Shown here one piece after another: positions 37,848-51,744 of a stretch of DNA of 64,000 nt. The DNA is from Pipra filicauda (lineage: Eukaryota; Chordata; Aves; Passeriformes; Pipridae), in contig NW_024104284.1 of NCBI RefSeq assembly GCF_003945595.2, positions 1,797,377 through 1,861,376 on the forward strand, read 5' to 3'. Made by a program: the position numbers and the translations under genes. Numbering within the stretch: the stretch's first letter is position 1; each line of letters starts with the position of its first letter. Below the pieces are notes generated by a model. That model was not told the origin of the DNA and made no database searches. It saw only the letters and a list, made by a program, of their open reading frames with translations.

Positions 37848-38070
37848 AACCAGAGGCAATGGGCACACAGTGAAACACAAGAAACAACTTTTTTACTGTG
37901 AGGGTGACTGAGCACTGGAGCAGTTTGCCCAGGGAGGTTGTGGCATCTCCATCCTTGGAGGTTCTCAAAATCCATGGTCCTGGACAACTGGCTCTAGACG
38001 GCCCTGCTTGAACAGGTGGATTGGACCAGATCATCTCCAGAGTTTCCTTCCCACCTCAGCCATTCTGTTA
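37848..38070 (+). mobile_element. CR1 LINE fragment, 3' region
   Basis: This is a plus-strand CR1 3' region: ACCAGAGGCAATGGGCACAC, then TTTTTTACTGTGAGGGTGAC, GAGCACTGGAGCAGTTTGCC, CAGGGAGGTTGTGG, and finally CTGCTTGAACAGG...GGACCAGATCATCTCCAGAG ending at CAGCCATTCTGT. The segment corresponds to the end of the reverse transcriptase frame and the 3' untranslated region. It is diverged and broken, with a short deletion after CACAAGAAA, and has no coding potential. The left boundary is uncertain and could extend to about 37780. Confidence 0.9.
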
Positions 38071-38074
38071 TTTC

Positions 38075-41000
38075 CAGATATCTTCATGGATCTTCAGAGA
38101 TCTTGGTTTGTACAGTCAGGACTGAAGGCAACTAATGTGTTTGCTCCCTCTGTCAATGGCAGGAGGAAAGAGGATGGTGGGCTCTTCGGCTTCTTTCCTT
38201 CTTCTTTTCTGATAGCTCATAAGATTGGAAAGGATCTTCCCTCAAAACAGAGCCATTAGATCCAAGACCCCACTGAGACTAATAAAACCCTTTGAAATCA
38301 CTGGCTCCAGGAGGCTTCAGATCTAGCTCACAGGAAAGGCAAATGTATCCGTGGGGTCAAGATAGAATTTTCAACTTTGAGGGTGGAGAAAAGGGAGGGA
38401 GAAGGGAATTATCATCTGTATTTATAGGTGGTTTTCCCTTTTGATGAAAGATCTCTCTCATTTGATTATTCCTGTATTTATCTTTTTGCAGTTCCCCACC
38501 CTCCAGCCAGACAGTTAGGCCCCCAGGGAGGAGACTCCCACAGACAGCCCACATCTCAAGTGACTCTTTCTTTTCTTGTTTTCAATGTAGGCTTCTTCCA
38601 GTTATCATCATTCGCTTTTGCTGAGTGGATTTTTATTTTATTTTTCTCCCTCCTTGATGTTGTGTGTAGTTTTACAGTCAGTGACAAGCTGGAGTGGCTG
38701 CCAAGAGAGTAAGAAACTCCTCCAGAGATAATGTGACACCAGAAATATGAAAGGCCTGTAATGAAACTTCTCAAGCAACCAACCAGATGGGAACTTTGAA
38801 TTATCTGACCTAGGAGATAGTGGGAGATCATGATTAATAAAACCTTTCTTTATTAAAAGGGAGATACGTGTGCTCTGAAGCAAGAGAAGACATTTCAACC
38901 AATCTTCCCTACTTTGATCCCTGTGTAGGAGGGAGAATTTATGTGCCAGTTTGGTTTGGTTCTGCACTGTAGCAATAACCCAAGGAGTTTTACTCCCCTG
39001 GTTTTTCATCCAGATGGACTGCTGTTCAGGATGTGGAGATGATCATTCATGACAGAAGTAGAGCTGCATATGGGAGCCTGTTGTGGTCCAAAGTCTACTG
39101 GTGCTACTTTTGTTGCTCTAGCCAGCAGCGTTGCTGCCAGTCACTTTGCATCAAAACATGCTGTGGCCAAAGCTAAGAGTTTTCCTATGGTCTTTTCCTG
39201 CACAGAGACTAGCACTATAGTTCGTGATGAACTACTTCACATTTTCTGATGAGAGTCTCCATGCTTGAGTATGCAGACAGTTTAAAATAAATGACAGATC
39301 CAGCAACTTAGGGAGGTATGTGAATTACGTTATATTAATTCAGGAGTTTGCACTTAAAACTATTCCTTTCAGTGTTAAAGATATTACCTTCTTGGTTAAT
39401 TTTGTCAGGTTTCGGGCACCTTACTTCATTTTCAGAGAGCACTTCTCAGGACCAGCTTCCCTTCATCACTTTTTGAAATGTATAGGAATCGGTACCTAAA
39501 GCTTAGGAATAGCAAGTTCCATTCATGGAATAAAATTAAAAATGAAACCTTGTAATCATTTGTCGTTTTTCTTTCAGACTTGTCATGTAATCTCTTTTTC
39601 TTTTTGGTTCTCAAAGGGTAGATTTTGTTTTGCCTAAGATTCTCTGAATGCAAACTGGCAGGTTTTGTTTTCTGTTATTCCTCAAACTAGTGCTGATCAA
39701 GTAGAAAACTCACTTTAAAGTAAATGGCATTTTCCAAGCATGATAAGGCCTTTATTTCCATTTTCAGTCCAGCTATCTGAATTGGTTTTTTTTCTGATTA
39801 GTGATAAATATATCTGGCTTGATTCTGTAGAAAAGCAGAGGTGATCTGAAACAGTGCTATTTGGGAAGTGTAGAAGTCAGCCACGCTGTGCAGGAACCTC
39901 AGTGTAAACCATTTTAACATCCCACCCTTTCAGGTTTTTTTCTACAACACCCACTCATTTTGCACAGATGGAGAGATGTGACAGATCATGGTATTAAGAA
40001 CCCCAAAGCTTTTTTGTTAAATTTTTAATCCATTCCTCCCACACTTCCATAGTTCCTTGATTTACAGTTTAATTCAAAATGAATGAACTACCAGTCTTGA
40101 CTAGCAAGCGTCTGTTTGTAGCATGTGCTAGCTACCAGCCACGTCTGACCCTCTAATGTTTATTTTATTATTCCCAGAACAGGCAGGCTTGCAGCAAACA
40201 GTATTTATCACCGGATCATCATATCTTTTGGGCATTACTGTAGAGTCAGGCTTTGGGCAGCAATATTCACTTTTCTTTAAATCACTGATTACACCATCTT
40301 TACTTGAAATAATCACTGTTTCCTAATAAACAAAAAGAAATGCTTTCCAGTAGAATGTCTTCAGTCATTTTCTGAAATGCCAAGAATGACAAAGAGTGCC
40401 ATAATAAATAAGATAAAACAGAGTAAAATAGAATTAAAAGACAATATGGGCAGCTGTTTATAAGTGATAGATAATTATGAGCCGTATGGAGTTCTCACAG
40501 TCTGCAATACCTCACATCTCCTCTCTACCTATATCTGCCTTGTCCTACAAGAGAAGGGGACTTAGAAACGCCTCTAGCTACTTCTTTCACACAAACCAAA
40601 TTAATGTCAGTCATTTCTTGCAGAAAGTAACACACTGACTAATCAGAACATTTCCATCATAGATGAAGTAGGGGAGCAAGGAGAATTTAGAGGACAATTC
40701 ACTAACAGTATTCGTGTTTTTAACAGGAAAAAATGAAAAAAGTCTAATTTCCTGACCAATTGTCACCTCCATGTAATGAGTTGCAGAAGATGATCTGGGG
40801 CTTTTAGTTCTATATGCTGTTTCTCTCCACTGTGCCAGCTGTGAAGATTCTCCACCAGCAGGAGCTGGTGCAGGGAAGGCTCAGTCAAGTGTTTTACTGG
40901 TCTCTCAAACTCCTTTCAGCACTTTGGATGCATTCATTTTGCAGAGCAAACCAGAAGTATCTGACTCCTTGGGTTTTCTTTGCTAGTTTATATTTCTCAG

Positions 41001-44000
41001 TGGCAGGGACATGAAGTACATGCTTGAGATACTGAGATATGTACTTCCCTCTGGGGATGCTCCTTATTTTCTGACATACAAAATAACACCAAGACTTTTC
41101 TCATACACCTTTAATTTCCTGAGTTATTTGCAACTTTTTTTCTGAGTCCCGTTGCAGTTGTGTAAGTTCACAGTAATGGCTTTGAAGTAAAAATATTTCT
41201 ACTTCTCATTTATACAGATATACCTAGTATCAAAAACTAGTAAAGAAGTTTTTCCGTTTTGCAAGTTTTAAACTTAAAGGCAAGATTGTTTTTCCTTGTA
41301 GAAATCCCTGTAAGACAACCATGGGAGAATTTCAAAGCATACGCTGTTCTGATCTGTGATCCTGAAGGGTTCACTGCTGCCCAGAGAGTATGGACTTCAG
41401 TCATACAAGATCATAGAGCTGTTGAGTGTGTCACACAAAACTTTATTTCTCTGGGTTTTTTTCTACTGGAAATTTTCCTGGTGATCCCTGTTGCTAAACT
41501 TTAAGTAAAACTTCAACTAGTTCCTTGAAAAGGCTGGACTAGATTTTGATTCCATCACACTGACAGGAACCCTGATCCTTCACAACATATATTGGCCCTT
41601 TTTCTCAAGTGGGCTAAGCTAAGATATGATATGACACAGGAATTTAACAAGCATGAGATGGATGCTGACAAGGCAGAGCAGGGTGGAGCTGTGACAGTAA
41701 GAGAATAAGGATTTAGAGGTACCAGCCTGAAAGAGCAGTACTAATGTATGTCTAATCCAAGCAGGCTGCTCCTTTATTAGTAATTCTTTGAATTTCCACA
41801 GGACACCTGATATCTCCTTGTCCAGCTCATTGTGGTGAATGTGACTGCACAGCTAAGAGGTATTAGATAAATTATTAGCAAGTAAAGTAGCTTGGTTGCA
41901 TTTAATCTGTACAGAAATTAGAAACCTATTTTGAGAACAGTTTCCATGCTGCAGTGTGGAATATTAGCAAGACAAATTGAGCAAAGTGCCACTTTATGAT
42001 CCAGGTGGGTGTAATCCTCTAGTTTTGCATCTACCATAGCAGAGGGCTACCCCCCCCCGCCTTTGTGTGTCTGCCTCACATTAAGGGCAAGGAGTGGTAG
42101 AAGGATTTTGTGCTCCTGGTTTATCTTCTGACAGTGATAACGCTGTCTCAAGGGTCAGCCAGGCTTTTCAGTTAAGGAATAATAGCAAATGTCTAAATTT
42201 TGGATCCCTTTCAATTTATTTGAGCATTGCAGAACTACCTCCATACTAGGAATTCAACATTAAATAGTGCAAGGCAAAGGGAATTAAGCTCCTCTGCATG
42301 ATGCTTGGCTGCAGGACTGTTCTTAGGGCTCCCTGTGCTGCAGGAGAGGACCAGGTACAGTATGACCCTTCTGGGGAAGGGACTCCTCAAACTCTCAGTG
42401 TCTGTACAGCCTCCTGGGTCTAAAGAGTAGCACTGTAGCACTGACCTCTTCTGAGTCCAAATCAAATATTATATTTTCTGCTTTCTACTTGGTATGGTTC
42501 CTGCTGTGAATTCACCTTCCCTTCAAGCCTGGAAAATCAGATTACGTGATCTCCCACATATTAACTGAGTTTTTGTCTCTTCCTCTTCCCTTTGGGTCTG
42601 CCAAAGCTAATGTTGTTTCTTGTCAGAAAGTTTTATCTGGCTCCTACTCTAAATTTCCTTTCTTAGCTGCATGCTATGATTTCTAGTGTCACTCTGAGAA
42701 AATTCATCTCCAGAGTCATATATTTATAAAGTACTACAGAGTTCCCCACTCAGCCTGCTTTTAGTCAGCTACATGTTTAACTCCCCTGGTCTTTCCTTGT
42801 GAGTCAGCGCTTTCCGCTGCTTCTCTTCAAATGTCCCTCCATTGCACTGAGTATTTCTGACAGTGAGCAAAGCTCAGTGCCGCCTTGCTGGAGAGCCACG
42901 TTAGGTAGTTACGTAAAAGGAACACCATAGGGAGCACCAGGCCACCTCCCTTTCCCCTACTGTGAATCCTATGCACCCTTAAAGCCCGATTTGCTGCAAT
43001 TTGGCATTGCAAAATCATGTCTGGGCTACTGCTTACGGCATCTGCAGGCCCTTTGGCATTCCTGCCTTCCTGACTTTCTCTTCTGTTGAGTATTAGGGGC
43101 TTTCTAAAGAAAGAAGTCCTGCCAGCATTAGCTCAAGAGAATACAGAGCCCACCAGAGCCCTCCCTACAGGGGTTCATGGGGGACTGCAGCATCCTGCTG
43201 GTGGCAGAGCTGTTGTGTAACCCCATACTCAGTCAGCCCCAATGAATGGCATAGCTGCGTCCAGCTACTTCAGCATAACTTCCCTTGGGAACAGATTTTC
43301 TGGAATAAAAGTGACGTGACTTGAGAGTAGAGGAATCATTTTTATTGCAGACTGGAATGGCTGCACAAGGGGCATATCCTGGTACTTTTACCAATATAGT
43401 ATTGTTCTGTACAGCTGTATGGGCAGCTGTTCACATGTATATGGGCTTTAAAGTACATTCCTGTTCCTGTATGTCTCTGCATTTTCCCAGAGTGAATCAT
43501 AATTCACAATCATGTTCCTAATCTTTATAGACCCCTTTGTGTTACTTTATTATCAACACTTGGATACTCAACCTGTCTCTGTTTTGCATTATGTGCAAAT
43601 TTCATTACTCTAAGTATTTCCTCCCTCTAATGGAGGTACTTAGCAATAACCATGTCTCGCTCTGATTCCTGCGATCCTCAGTAGACACATTCTCGCTACT
43701 GATACGTTGTCATTCATCATCACCTTTTGTTTATGTTTTCAGCCGTTTTTCAATCCTCCTGATAATGTTTATATCCAGGGTAGTTTGTGTTACTTAGGAA
43801 ATAAAGACTTTTTTTTTGTGAGAGTCCAAAATGCATCACTGAAATTCAAATAGCATCTGCTGTGCTTCCTCCATTCATCACCTGTGTTAATCTGCCTGAC
43901 AAAATAATAAAGTCTGCACAAGACTTTTTCTTAATAATTGCGTACTGCAGCTTTCTTAAGGTACCTTCATCCTCTAAATAAAGACTTCTTTTTCCTTGAA

Positions 44001-44850
44001 AATTACTTCTATTACTGTACAATCAATTGATCTAGCCTTAAGTAGCATAAGGAGTCATTTCTCAGGTAATGCTTGCTTCAACCAGTGTAATCCAGTATAA
44101 TCCCAGTTGACAGGCTGTGTCCCTTAAAGGAGTCTACTGTAGTGTTCAGCCTCAGATGCATGTGTAAGATGGGAAAGAGGGTCTAAAACTGGCACCTCTG
44201 CCAAACCAGACTGCCTTTACTATTACATTTTTTAAGGACTTTCAATTACTTGCCACCATTAGGGTGAACTAAATACTGAGAGGATGTCTCTGAAACTGTC
44301 TCAGGGTCAGCCTTCTGTTCTGTTGAACATCCACTGATCTGTGATCTTCTGTCAGGAAAAACTACAAATGCTCTTTCTACATTAGCATGGTTAAACTGAC
44401 AATCTGGGAAAGGTGGACTTAAATTCCATTTTCCTGTAGAAGTTTTTTTGCATTCATGCAGAACACTGATACCGACTTGTTTGTGCTTTTTACATAGCCT
44501 GGGAGTGGAAGTTATTTTCTTTTCAAAAAAACAAGGCAGAACAAAACGGAAATCTTGAGGCTCTGGTATTTGTCTCCTGCATGAAGCAGTAAGTAAAAGA
44601 ATTTGTTGCCTCATACACAGAGGTCCACTGTAAAGGGTAGTTTTTTCTAATATAGGGATGAAAGGCCCTTTGGAAGTATCATCACTAACTAGAGAGAAGC
44701 CTGGACAAGTAGGTGTGAAGTGGATTAACATAATGTTTCCTCAGCTCTGCCTCCTTCAGCTGTTCGTGGACTCAGACTTGGAACCCGTTAACAAGGAAAA
44801 ATATGGGCAAACTCAAGACATACAGTTTGTTTCTAGATAAGATAGACTGA
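38075..44850. other. intronic sequence, no recognised gene or mobile element
   Basis: Unique-looking intron with a C9 run at 42050-42058. The longest frame is 161 codons on the minus strand (44246-44731); its translation shows no known domain, no signal peptide and no splice-site framing, and this length is close to chance expectation. Nothing else was identified. Confidence 0.6.
42050..42058. repeat. C9 homopolymer
   Basis: Nine consecutive C residues, uncommon in this AT-rich intron. Confidence 0.85.
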
Positions 44851-44854
44851 TTTG

Positions 44855-44930
44855 GCACTGTTCATGGATATTACCCTATCAGAATACTTTTAACCACCCT
44901 GTGAATAGTGGTAATATCCATGAACAGTGC
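44855..44930. repeat. perfect 21-bp inverted repeat (stem-loop)
   Basis: The 21-bp arm at 44855-44875 (starting GCACTGTTCATGGATATTAC) is exactly the reverse complement of 44910-44930, with a 34-base spacer. The match stops sharply at both ends. A transcript of either strand would form a 21-bp perfect stem. It is too short and too perfect to be assigned to a known transposon family by eye, and no target-site duplication is apparent. Possible origins are a templated inversion during replication or a small terminal-inverted-repeat element. Confidence 0.9.
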
Positions 44931-45800
44931 ACTGCAAACTAGATCCAAAATATGGGTTATGGGTATTTTCTTGTACAGATGGTGAATACAAACTTGTGGC
45001 ATTGGGTAGGAGAAAGAACATGAAAGCGATTGTATTTTTTTATAAGTGATTTCTAGAAATGTAAATTTCAGCCTTTTGCAGTCTGGATGTAAATGGCTCA
45101 TTTTTTGAGAGTTCTTTCTGAGTGATCTACCCTCAGATCTTCCCTCATTAGTGAAGAAGTACTTGGCATGAAGTGGATGTTAATTGATACTAAACTATTG
45201 TGGGAACCTATAGGATTAATAGTTACCTAAAAATAAAACTGAGCATGATTGTGAGCGTTACAGTAGATACCAGAAGACAAAATAGTCATTCACTGTCTTG
45301 AATACATTCTCTATTGGTGTGCAGAAAATTAGGATTAAGTGATTTTTAAAGGAATCTGTGTGTTTAATTAGTTTTTCCGGGTGTGTTATGAAAAATTGAT
45401 TTCATTGTGTCATGGATTGCCATGTTCATATTTCAGTGACATTGTGCGTAATGCTGTGTTTTTAATGTCAGTCTGCCATTCTGAAGTACACAAATTTGCA
45501 GGAACAATATTTACCTTTGCAGAAGAGCTTACTTGGAAGGAGGAGTTTTATACCTGTAGCCAATATATATCAGAGCACCCAGAACTGGAAAATCATTATC
45601 CATAACATCAGCACAGTGTGGTCAACATGTACTCCTAGCATAATTGTCATAAGGATGCCCCCAACCTAGGGGGAAGCATAAGTATTGCTGGATTGTGTAG
45701 GGCACAGAGATAGGTACCAGACACAAGAACACAGTGAATAATGAAAATCAGCCTGCTCATATTTGCTGGGGGGGTTTTCTGACGGTGCTAGTGACTTAGA

Positions 45801-45823
45801 TAAAAAAAAAGTATTTTTTTTTA
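45801..45823. repeat. A-run/T-run imperfect palindrome
   Basis: A9 followed by GTA and a T run, giving an A/T palindrome of about 23 bases. Confidence 0.6.
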
Positions 45824-46365
45824 ATGAATCTCATTACATAATTAAAAACACTCAACACTTTCTACAAAGGAAAAATTTGTCAGTACTTTCAAGTGAGGAA
45901 TCTTCATTAAAGAATTAACTCTGTATGTGTAGGTCCTGGTTTAAACATATCTAACAGAACCCCACCTCCAATACCAAAATAGGTAAATACTTCACAAAGA
46001 GTAGATGAAGTAGTGCAAGCTACTGAATAATCTGCAGTGCAAGAGATCACATTGTTCAAGAGAATGAAAGGACAGATTTTTGGTGTGATACCAATAGAAG
46101 CTGTCATTAACTGAATTTTTTTACCTCTCCTTCCTTGAATGTCTTTCTCGTGGAAGTACCAACATCTTAGCTATTCTATAGGTTTGTCAGTCTGCTTCCA
46201 TTAAATGTACACAAGAAAACAGTGAAAAATCAGAAACTGAGTGTAATGTTTGAAGCTGGTTTGATTCTCTTAAATGGGTTGAGAGTATTGCTTTGGGAAG
46301 GAAAGGATTTCAAATTAAAGCATTTGAAAACTAGTTTGAAATCTCTTTCATTTTCTGTTTCTTCT

Positions 46366-46456
46366 TTTTATTTCTTTTTTGTTGTTGTTTGTTGGAATTG
46401 TTTCTGACTTGTTTTTTGTGTGTTTTTTTGTTGGTGTTTTTTGGGGTTTTTTTTGA
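46366..46456. repeat. T-rich low-complexity tract
   Basis: About 90 bases are dominated by T with interspersed G (TTTTTTGTTGTTGTTTGTTGG, GTGTTTTTTGGGG and similar). It lies just before the GC-richer patch that follows. Confidence 0.8.
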
Positions 46457-46589
46457 AGGAAGGTCCTATTCAAATGTAACGTGACATTTTCAATCCTTGG
46501 ATTAGAAGCAAATGAGAGGAAATAGGTGTGCGTAGGCTTTTTTCCTAGCTAGCTGTAAGATAAATGCCACTGGCCACCTTGCCCAGTTG

Positions 46590-46765
46590 GTGAGTGTATG
46601 CGTCAGCAAGGGCATCACATGCTGGGGCTGTTTCACAAATGACTTAGACACAGAAATAGCCGGCGGGTCACTGAAGGACCTCAGCAGCGGCAGATCACTT
46701 AATCAGACTTTACAAGTCGGCTGCTGAACCAATCCCTTCCCTGCCGCCCCAGCAGCGCCTGCCTC
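46590..46765. promoter_or_regulatory. CpG- and GC-richer patch (possible regulatory element)
   Basis: About seven CpGs and clusters such as GCCGGCGGG, CAGCGGCAG, CTGCCGCCCC and AGCAGCGCC stand out against an AT-rich intron. A CCAAT motif lies within AACCAATCCC near 46728-46737. It could be an intronic enhancer or an alternative promoter; it could equally be a chance composition patch. Confidence 0.25.
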
Positions 46766-49700
46766 CACAGGCACAGTCTTAGGGCTGTTTTATCCAAGGA
46801 TTGAGCAACTCAGTCAACACATAACAAAGATTACCAGCGTGGAGGAGAAGCCTTGTAAACTGCAAGGCTTTGGAGTTTGCACAGCTGCGATGTGCATGCC
46901 TTTCCATCATTCTTGCCTCCTTTGCAGTTTTTTGGGGTTTTTCCCCATACAGTCCAGAAACTGTTCAAGATCTTCCTCAGATATGTCTAGGCAGAGACAT
47001 GTGTCTTGTTTGCTTCATTAGAGAAGCTTATTACAGCAGGAAATATCATGGAAAAATAGACTGTGTGCCTGAATAATCCACAGTTATCCATAGTTTGATT
47101 GTGACCTACTGTAATTATCCTACCAGAGGTTTAGGAAGTCTTGTTCTTGTAAGATACAGTCAAAAATCAGATTAAATGGGCCTGTTTGCTGCAGTTTTGC
47201 ACTTAGAAAAGTAATGTGGCAGTGTACAGTCATGACATAGCTGATTGTTGGTGTGACATTTTATTTAGTTTGTGGACATGTATTCGACTATAGCATTTCA
47301 CTGTAGTGTGAAAGTATCCACATGTATTTGAAGATGCTCTATGTAAAATAATTCCAAGAAATTTGGCAGTGGTCTCATCTCTGTCAGACCAACAAAATGC
47401 AGTAAGTACAGGAGAAGGAACAATTGGTTTCACAGCAGATTCAGAAGTTTGTTTGCAGTAAATTGTTGTGCACGATAATGTTCTATTATCCACATTACTT
47501 TTCACTTACATAATTCATATATTTGTCCATAGTAAATGCTTTTCATCCTTGGATGAGCTCCCAGTTTTGTGATGTCTGCTATCCTAACTCACACTGGGAG
47601 CTGGAGACTCCAGAGGTATTTGTCTTGGCCTTTGCAGCTGCCCACCACAGAGACAGGTATTATATCAGTCTCAATATATTCTTATTTAGGGCTGTCACAA
47701 ACTTAAATCCACTGAGTTCCAGAGTACAGAGAGACAAGTAATACCCAGTGATGAATGGGCCTCATACAGATCTCCTGCTGCATGAGGCATAGTTCCACAG
47801 ATAGAACTTTTCATCGTGTCTTTTGGTTTTCTGCATGGTAATCAGAAATAACTCCACTGCTGTACAGTTTGAAGAGACAATCAGGCAAATCAAGTATAAT
47901 TTCTGAAGTTCTGAACTAGAATGAGATGCATCAAGAAAACCATTTCTTTCCAAACAAAAGAAAGAACAAACAAGTGAGTGAAAGCAGCAATATTGCATTA
48001 CTTTTTTGCTATCTCGAAGCAGTGTAATATTGGTGATATATCATTATCAAAATATATTCAAGTATTTATTGCTATAATTTGATATATTTTGTAATTTATA
48101 TATCGTCATTGTGTGTAATTTGATTATATTTTGATAGAATGAGAAAGTCTACATAAAATAATTGGGCTTGGATGGATTTGGAATTAAAGAGTTTTACCTT
48201 ATTTGCCTATTTTTATCCATTTAAGTATAAAAAATAGGAATGATGCAGAACACCCAACATTTTATTTGCATTGATATAAACCTGCCAATTCATCCATGAA
48301 AATGAATTTTGTAATAAAGACTGTGCATTTTTTGACTTAGCTAAGTAAATGTCCTGTATTTCCTGTCAATAAATAACATTGAAATTTAGTATGCTAATGA
48401 TGATAACTAGGGCATATAAATACTAGAAAACTAATTTTCAAGATTAATTCAGAAAAACCCTAAAAAAAAAAAGCAAACCCTTTTTGTATTCTTCAGTAAC
48501 CTTAGCAATCTCTTTATTTAGTTTTTACCAGAAATCTTTCTTCATCAAAGGAGGCCCATGGAATTAAAAAAAAAAAATCACACCAAAACATAGCAAAACA
48601 GTTTACATATATTTGTGTTTGTTTAAAAGATAATTTAAAAGGTAATAACGTTGATCTTGTATAGATATGTGTAGTCACTAAATTAAGGAAGAGAAACAAT
48701 ATCTAAAGACAGATGCCTGACTACAGTTTAGCCCCTGCTACAAGTCCCTATGATGTTCTGAGGTGTTTGTCCTTGAACATTGCAACTATACTAGTGAAAA
48801 CCTGAACATGGATGAAATTACGTACTCCACTCGTAAGAGAGAAGTACCAATATGTTTTGTGACATAAACAACGATTTAACAAAGTTTGGTTGTAAATGTG
48901 ACAGTGGTTTAATAAGATTCTGTGGCAAGGTACACTTGATTATTTACTGCATAAAGGACAGGGTCTGACAAAACTGTAAGGGAAACCCTCCCATTGAGAT
49001 ACGAGATTCAGAAAGGACTCCCTTGAGCTCTGAATTTGCCCTCAGAGGGGCATTTAGGTGCAGCTAGATCCAGACTTAGTCCAAGACTTGGTCAATGATT
49101 ATGTGCATGATCAATCATTTCTATCACTTAACTAAGATTTCAGAGTTTCAGCCAACTGACACTTATTGCCAGTTGAGATACTTATTACTAAGTATCTGAC
49201 AAGATAAGGATTCTCTCCACCCCGAGAAGTAACCTTGAGAGCTGTTCCTACTCAAGGAGAGACCATGGCATGTAGCCCACTGCCATACAGGAGAGCTTAA
49301 TGGGCCCTGGACTGTCCACTGTTTGTGGAGTAAGATGATTGAGTCAGTCCTATTTGCACCAATTGCAGGTTAGTTTCTTTCAAATTTGGTTTGAGTCAGA
49401 CATTGACCAGCATTGTGGCTAGGTGGGTGCATTGCTAAAATTAGCCCTTGGCTATTGCATTGTTATCTGTCTTCCCCAAAACCACTTTGAGCCAGATGCA
49501 GCCGTCACTACCACATGCATCCAGTGTGACTGCCACTGGTGGTTATCACTTGAGCAGGATTACGGGAAATAATGGTGAGACTGGGGGGAACGGGGGAGAG
49601 CACCGTCACAAACCCCTTGCAGATATGCAATTTACTCTCCAAAAGTATGCTTTCACTTGTGTAAATTGATTCTGTATTATACTGTGCAACTAATTATGAC

Positions 49701-50810
49701 ATGGAAGCACTTCTAATTTGGGTAGGAGCAGTCATAAGGCTGAACAGCTAATTTCAGCTGAGAAGTATTTGAACACATGCTTTGTAAGCTGTTCCTTGCA
49801 CAGCCCAATAATATTAATTTGTGCAGTTCGATGGTGAAACTTTAGTGTTCAACTCAGCATCCAATCTTAAATGCCAGCTTTTTCCAAAATAACAAAGCAA
49901 GACATGTTGCAATAGAAATAGGATACTAAATTTTCATTAATGAGGACATCCATCAACTGTTTGTTGTCCCTCATTAAGCTGTCCTGATTTGAAGCAGCCA
50001 TAGAAGTCTGAAAGATATCAAGTCATATAAATATTATGTTAGCTAGGAGGAAAAACTCAGTTATGGCTTCTCTGTGAGTCCTGTTCATGAGGCATGGTGT
50101 AGGTTCACAAACACAAATGCAGGAGTCACAGTTTGTTTCCAACTTGCTCCTCCTTCAGTGGCTGTCCTGGTTTGGAGGCCTGCTCAGGACCAGCTTTATA
50201 CTGATCGTGGTGATACCTTGCGCCCAGGTGGGATGAGACTGGAAGCAGCTATTGTTCCTCCTCCTATGTGTGCTGGCCTGCAGGGGATGAGGAAGGGGGG
50301 AAATGTTCTCTCCCTGCTATAAAGTCTAACCATTACCTCAGTCACGAGGTAGCAGCAACTCCGGAGCTAATATCAGAAACAGTTTTCTGTAAAATGCCTG
50401 ACACTGAGGTGTAAAACACAATGCCTCTTGCCTGCTAGTGCAGCTTTGCATTTCTTATAATGAGGTTTCTTGGCTAATGGATTTACTGACAAGCATTCAC
50501 TGAACTTTAAATCTTAAGCCAATATTGGAAAGCATCATCAGCTAATGAAATTCATTCATCAGCTTTTCTCATTGTAAACTCAGTTCTATATTGTGCCCAT
50601 CCAGCCAAAGACCAGCAACTTGCCATGAGGTTTCTTTGTCCAAGTAAATTCAGTCATATATAGGAAAGCTAACAATGAACTGCTTCAGATTAGCCTCAGC
50701 TAAAGTTATTTTAGAAAACTGTCTATCAATTACTTCAATTAATGAAAACAGTTGAAAAATAGCAATCTCTTCAGGAAGGAAAGAAGTTATTTTTCTGAAG
50801 TACATTTTTT

Positions 50811-50880
50811 TGTGTGTGTACATAGTGCTCTAGTGTTACGTATATGTCTATATACGTATATATGTATATTATGTCTATAA
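50811..50880. repeat. TG/TA compound low-complexity repeat
   Basis: TGTGTGTGTA followed by alternating TA/CG steps (ACGTATATGTCTATATACGT, ATATATGTATATTATG). It is a decayed microsatellite. Confidence 0.8.
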
Positions 50881-51720
50881 ACATAAGGCTTCAAATGTTA
50901 TTAATTACAGTTCATTTCAGTTTCTTCCATTAATTATTATTGGACAATTTCTTTATTGAGGGGCATGGACTTAGAATTTCACACTTAGTTAAACACCACT
51001 TAACCCCCTGACACAATCTGCATGTATCGGATTAAGGGAAATTTTTGCTAATACTATCCCAGTTAAACAATTCATTACCATTCACTATCATTAAGCTAAA
51101 AAGGTTCTCTGGGATGTGTCCTAAGAAGGTGCCTTTCTAATTATGCACATCCTGATTAAGAAAAGTGTGTGCTATAATACTTATTTATCTGTCTTGGAAG
51201 AAAAGGACCTTAAATTTCAGAATGCAGCTGACCTTATTTAGTGTTAAATGCAAGGTATTTTTGGATCTGGTGAAACTTTCCTGTGTAGCAGCCCTTATTT
51301 TGTGTCATCATTATGGGAAGTTGTTCTGGAAATTATCTTTGCCTAAAATACATGTAGTTTGCTTCATTTTGAGTTGAACAAGTGAAATTGTCTTTCAGGA
51401 TAGAACTCATATTCCTAATGACACTTCAAAATTTTACCCATACCCTTAGCCAATTAATTGTGATCTAAATACTGTTACTTGGTTGCAACTAGTTATAGGG
51501 GTTAATTTCCTCATTGTTAATGGACACTGTTCAGTGGAAGTTATGTAATGTCTCTCTTAGAGTATTTATGTTTAATAGTGTTCGTGGTACTTAGCAAATC
51601 AATAATTTCTTAACTGAATCTTCCAAAATAAACTATGAAACAAAAAGCAGTGTGGTTATCTTTTTAGGCTGAGTATCTGTTCTTTTCCTAATTTTAGATG
51701 ATAAAATGGATTCTTTTGCA

Positions 51721-51744
51721 ATCTAAGGAAGCATCTAAGGAAGC
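51721..51744 (+). repeat. 12-bp tandem duplication (2 copies)
   Basis: ATCTAAGGAAGC occurs twice in exact tandem. The third unit begins with a mismatch, so it is a simple duplication rather than an array. Confidence 0.9.

Noticed and set aside
44246..44731. 161-codon open frame on the minus strand
   Set aside because: It has no recognisable domain, signal peptide or splice framing. With roughly one stop per 18 codons, a frame of this size is about what chance gives in 62 kb over six frames.
48000..48140. Very AT-rich stretch with repeated ATATATT/TTGATATAT steps, considered as a matrix-attachment region or origin
   Set aside because: Composition alone is not evidence for either function and no specific motif was seen.
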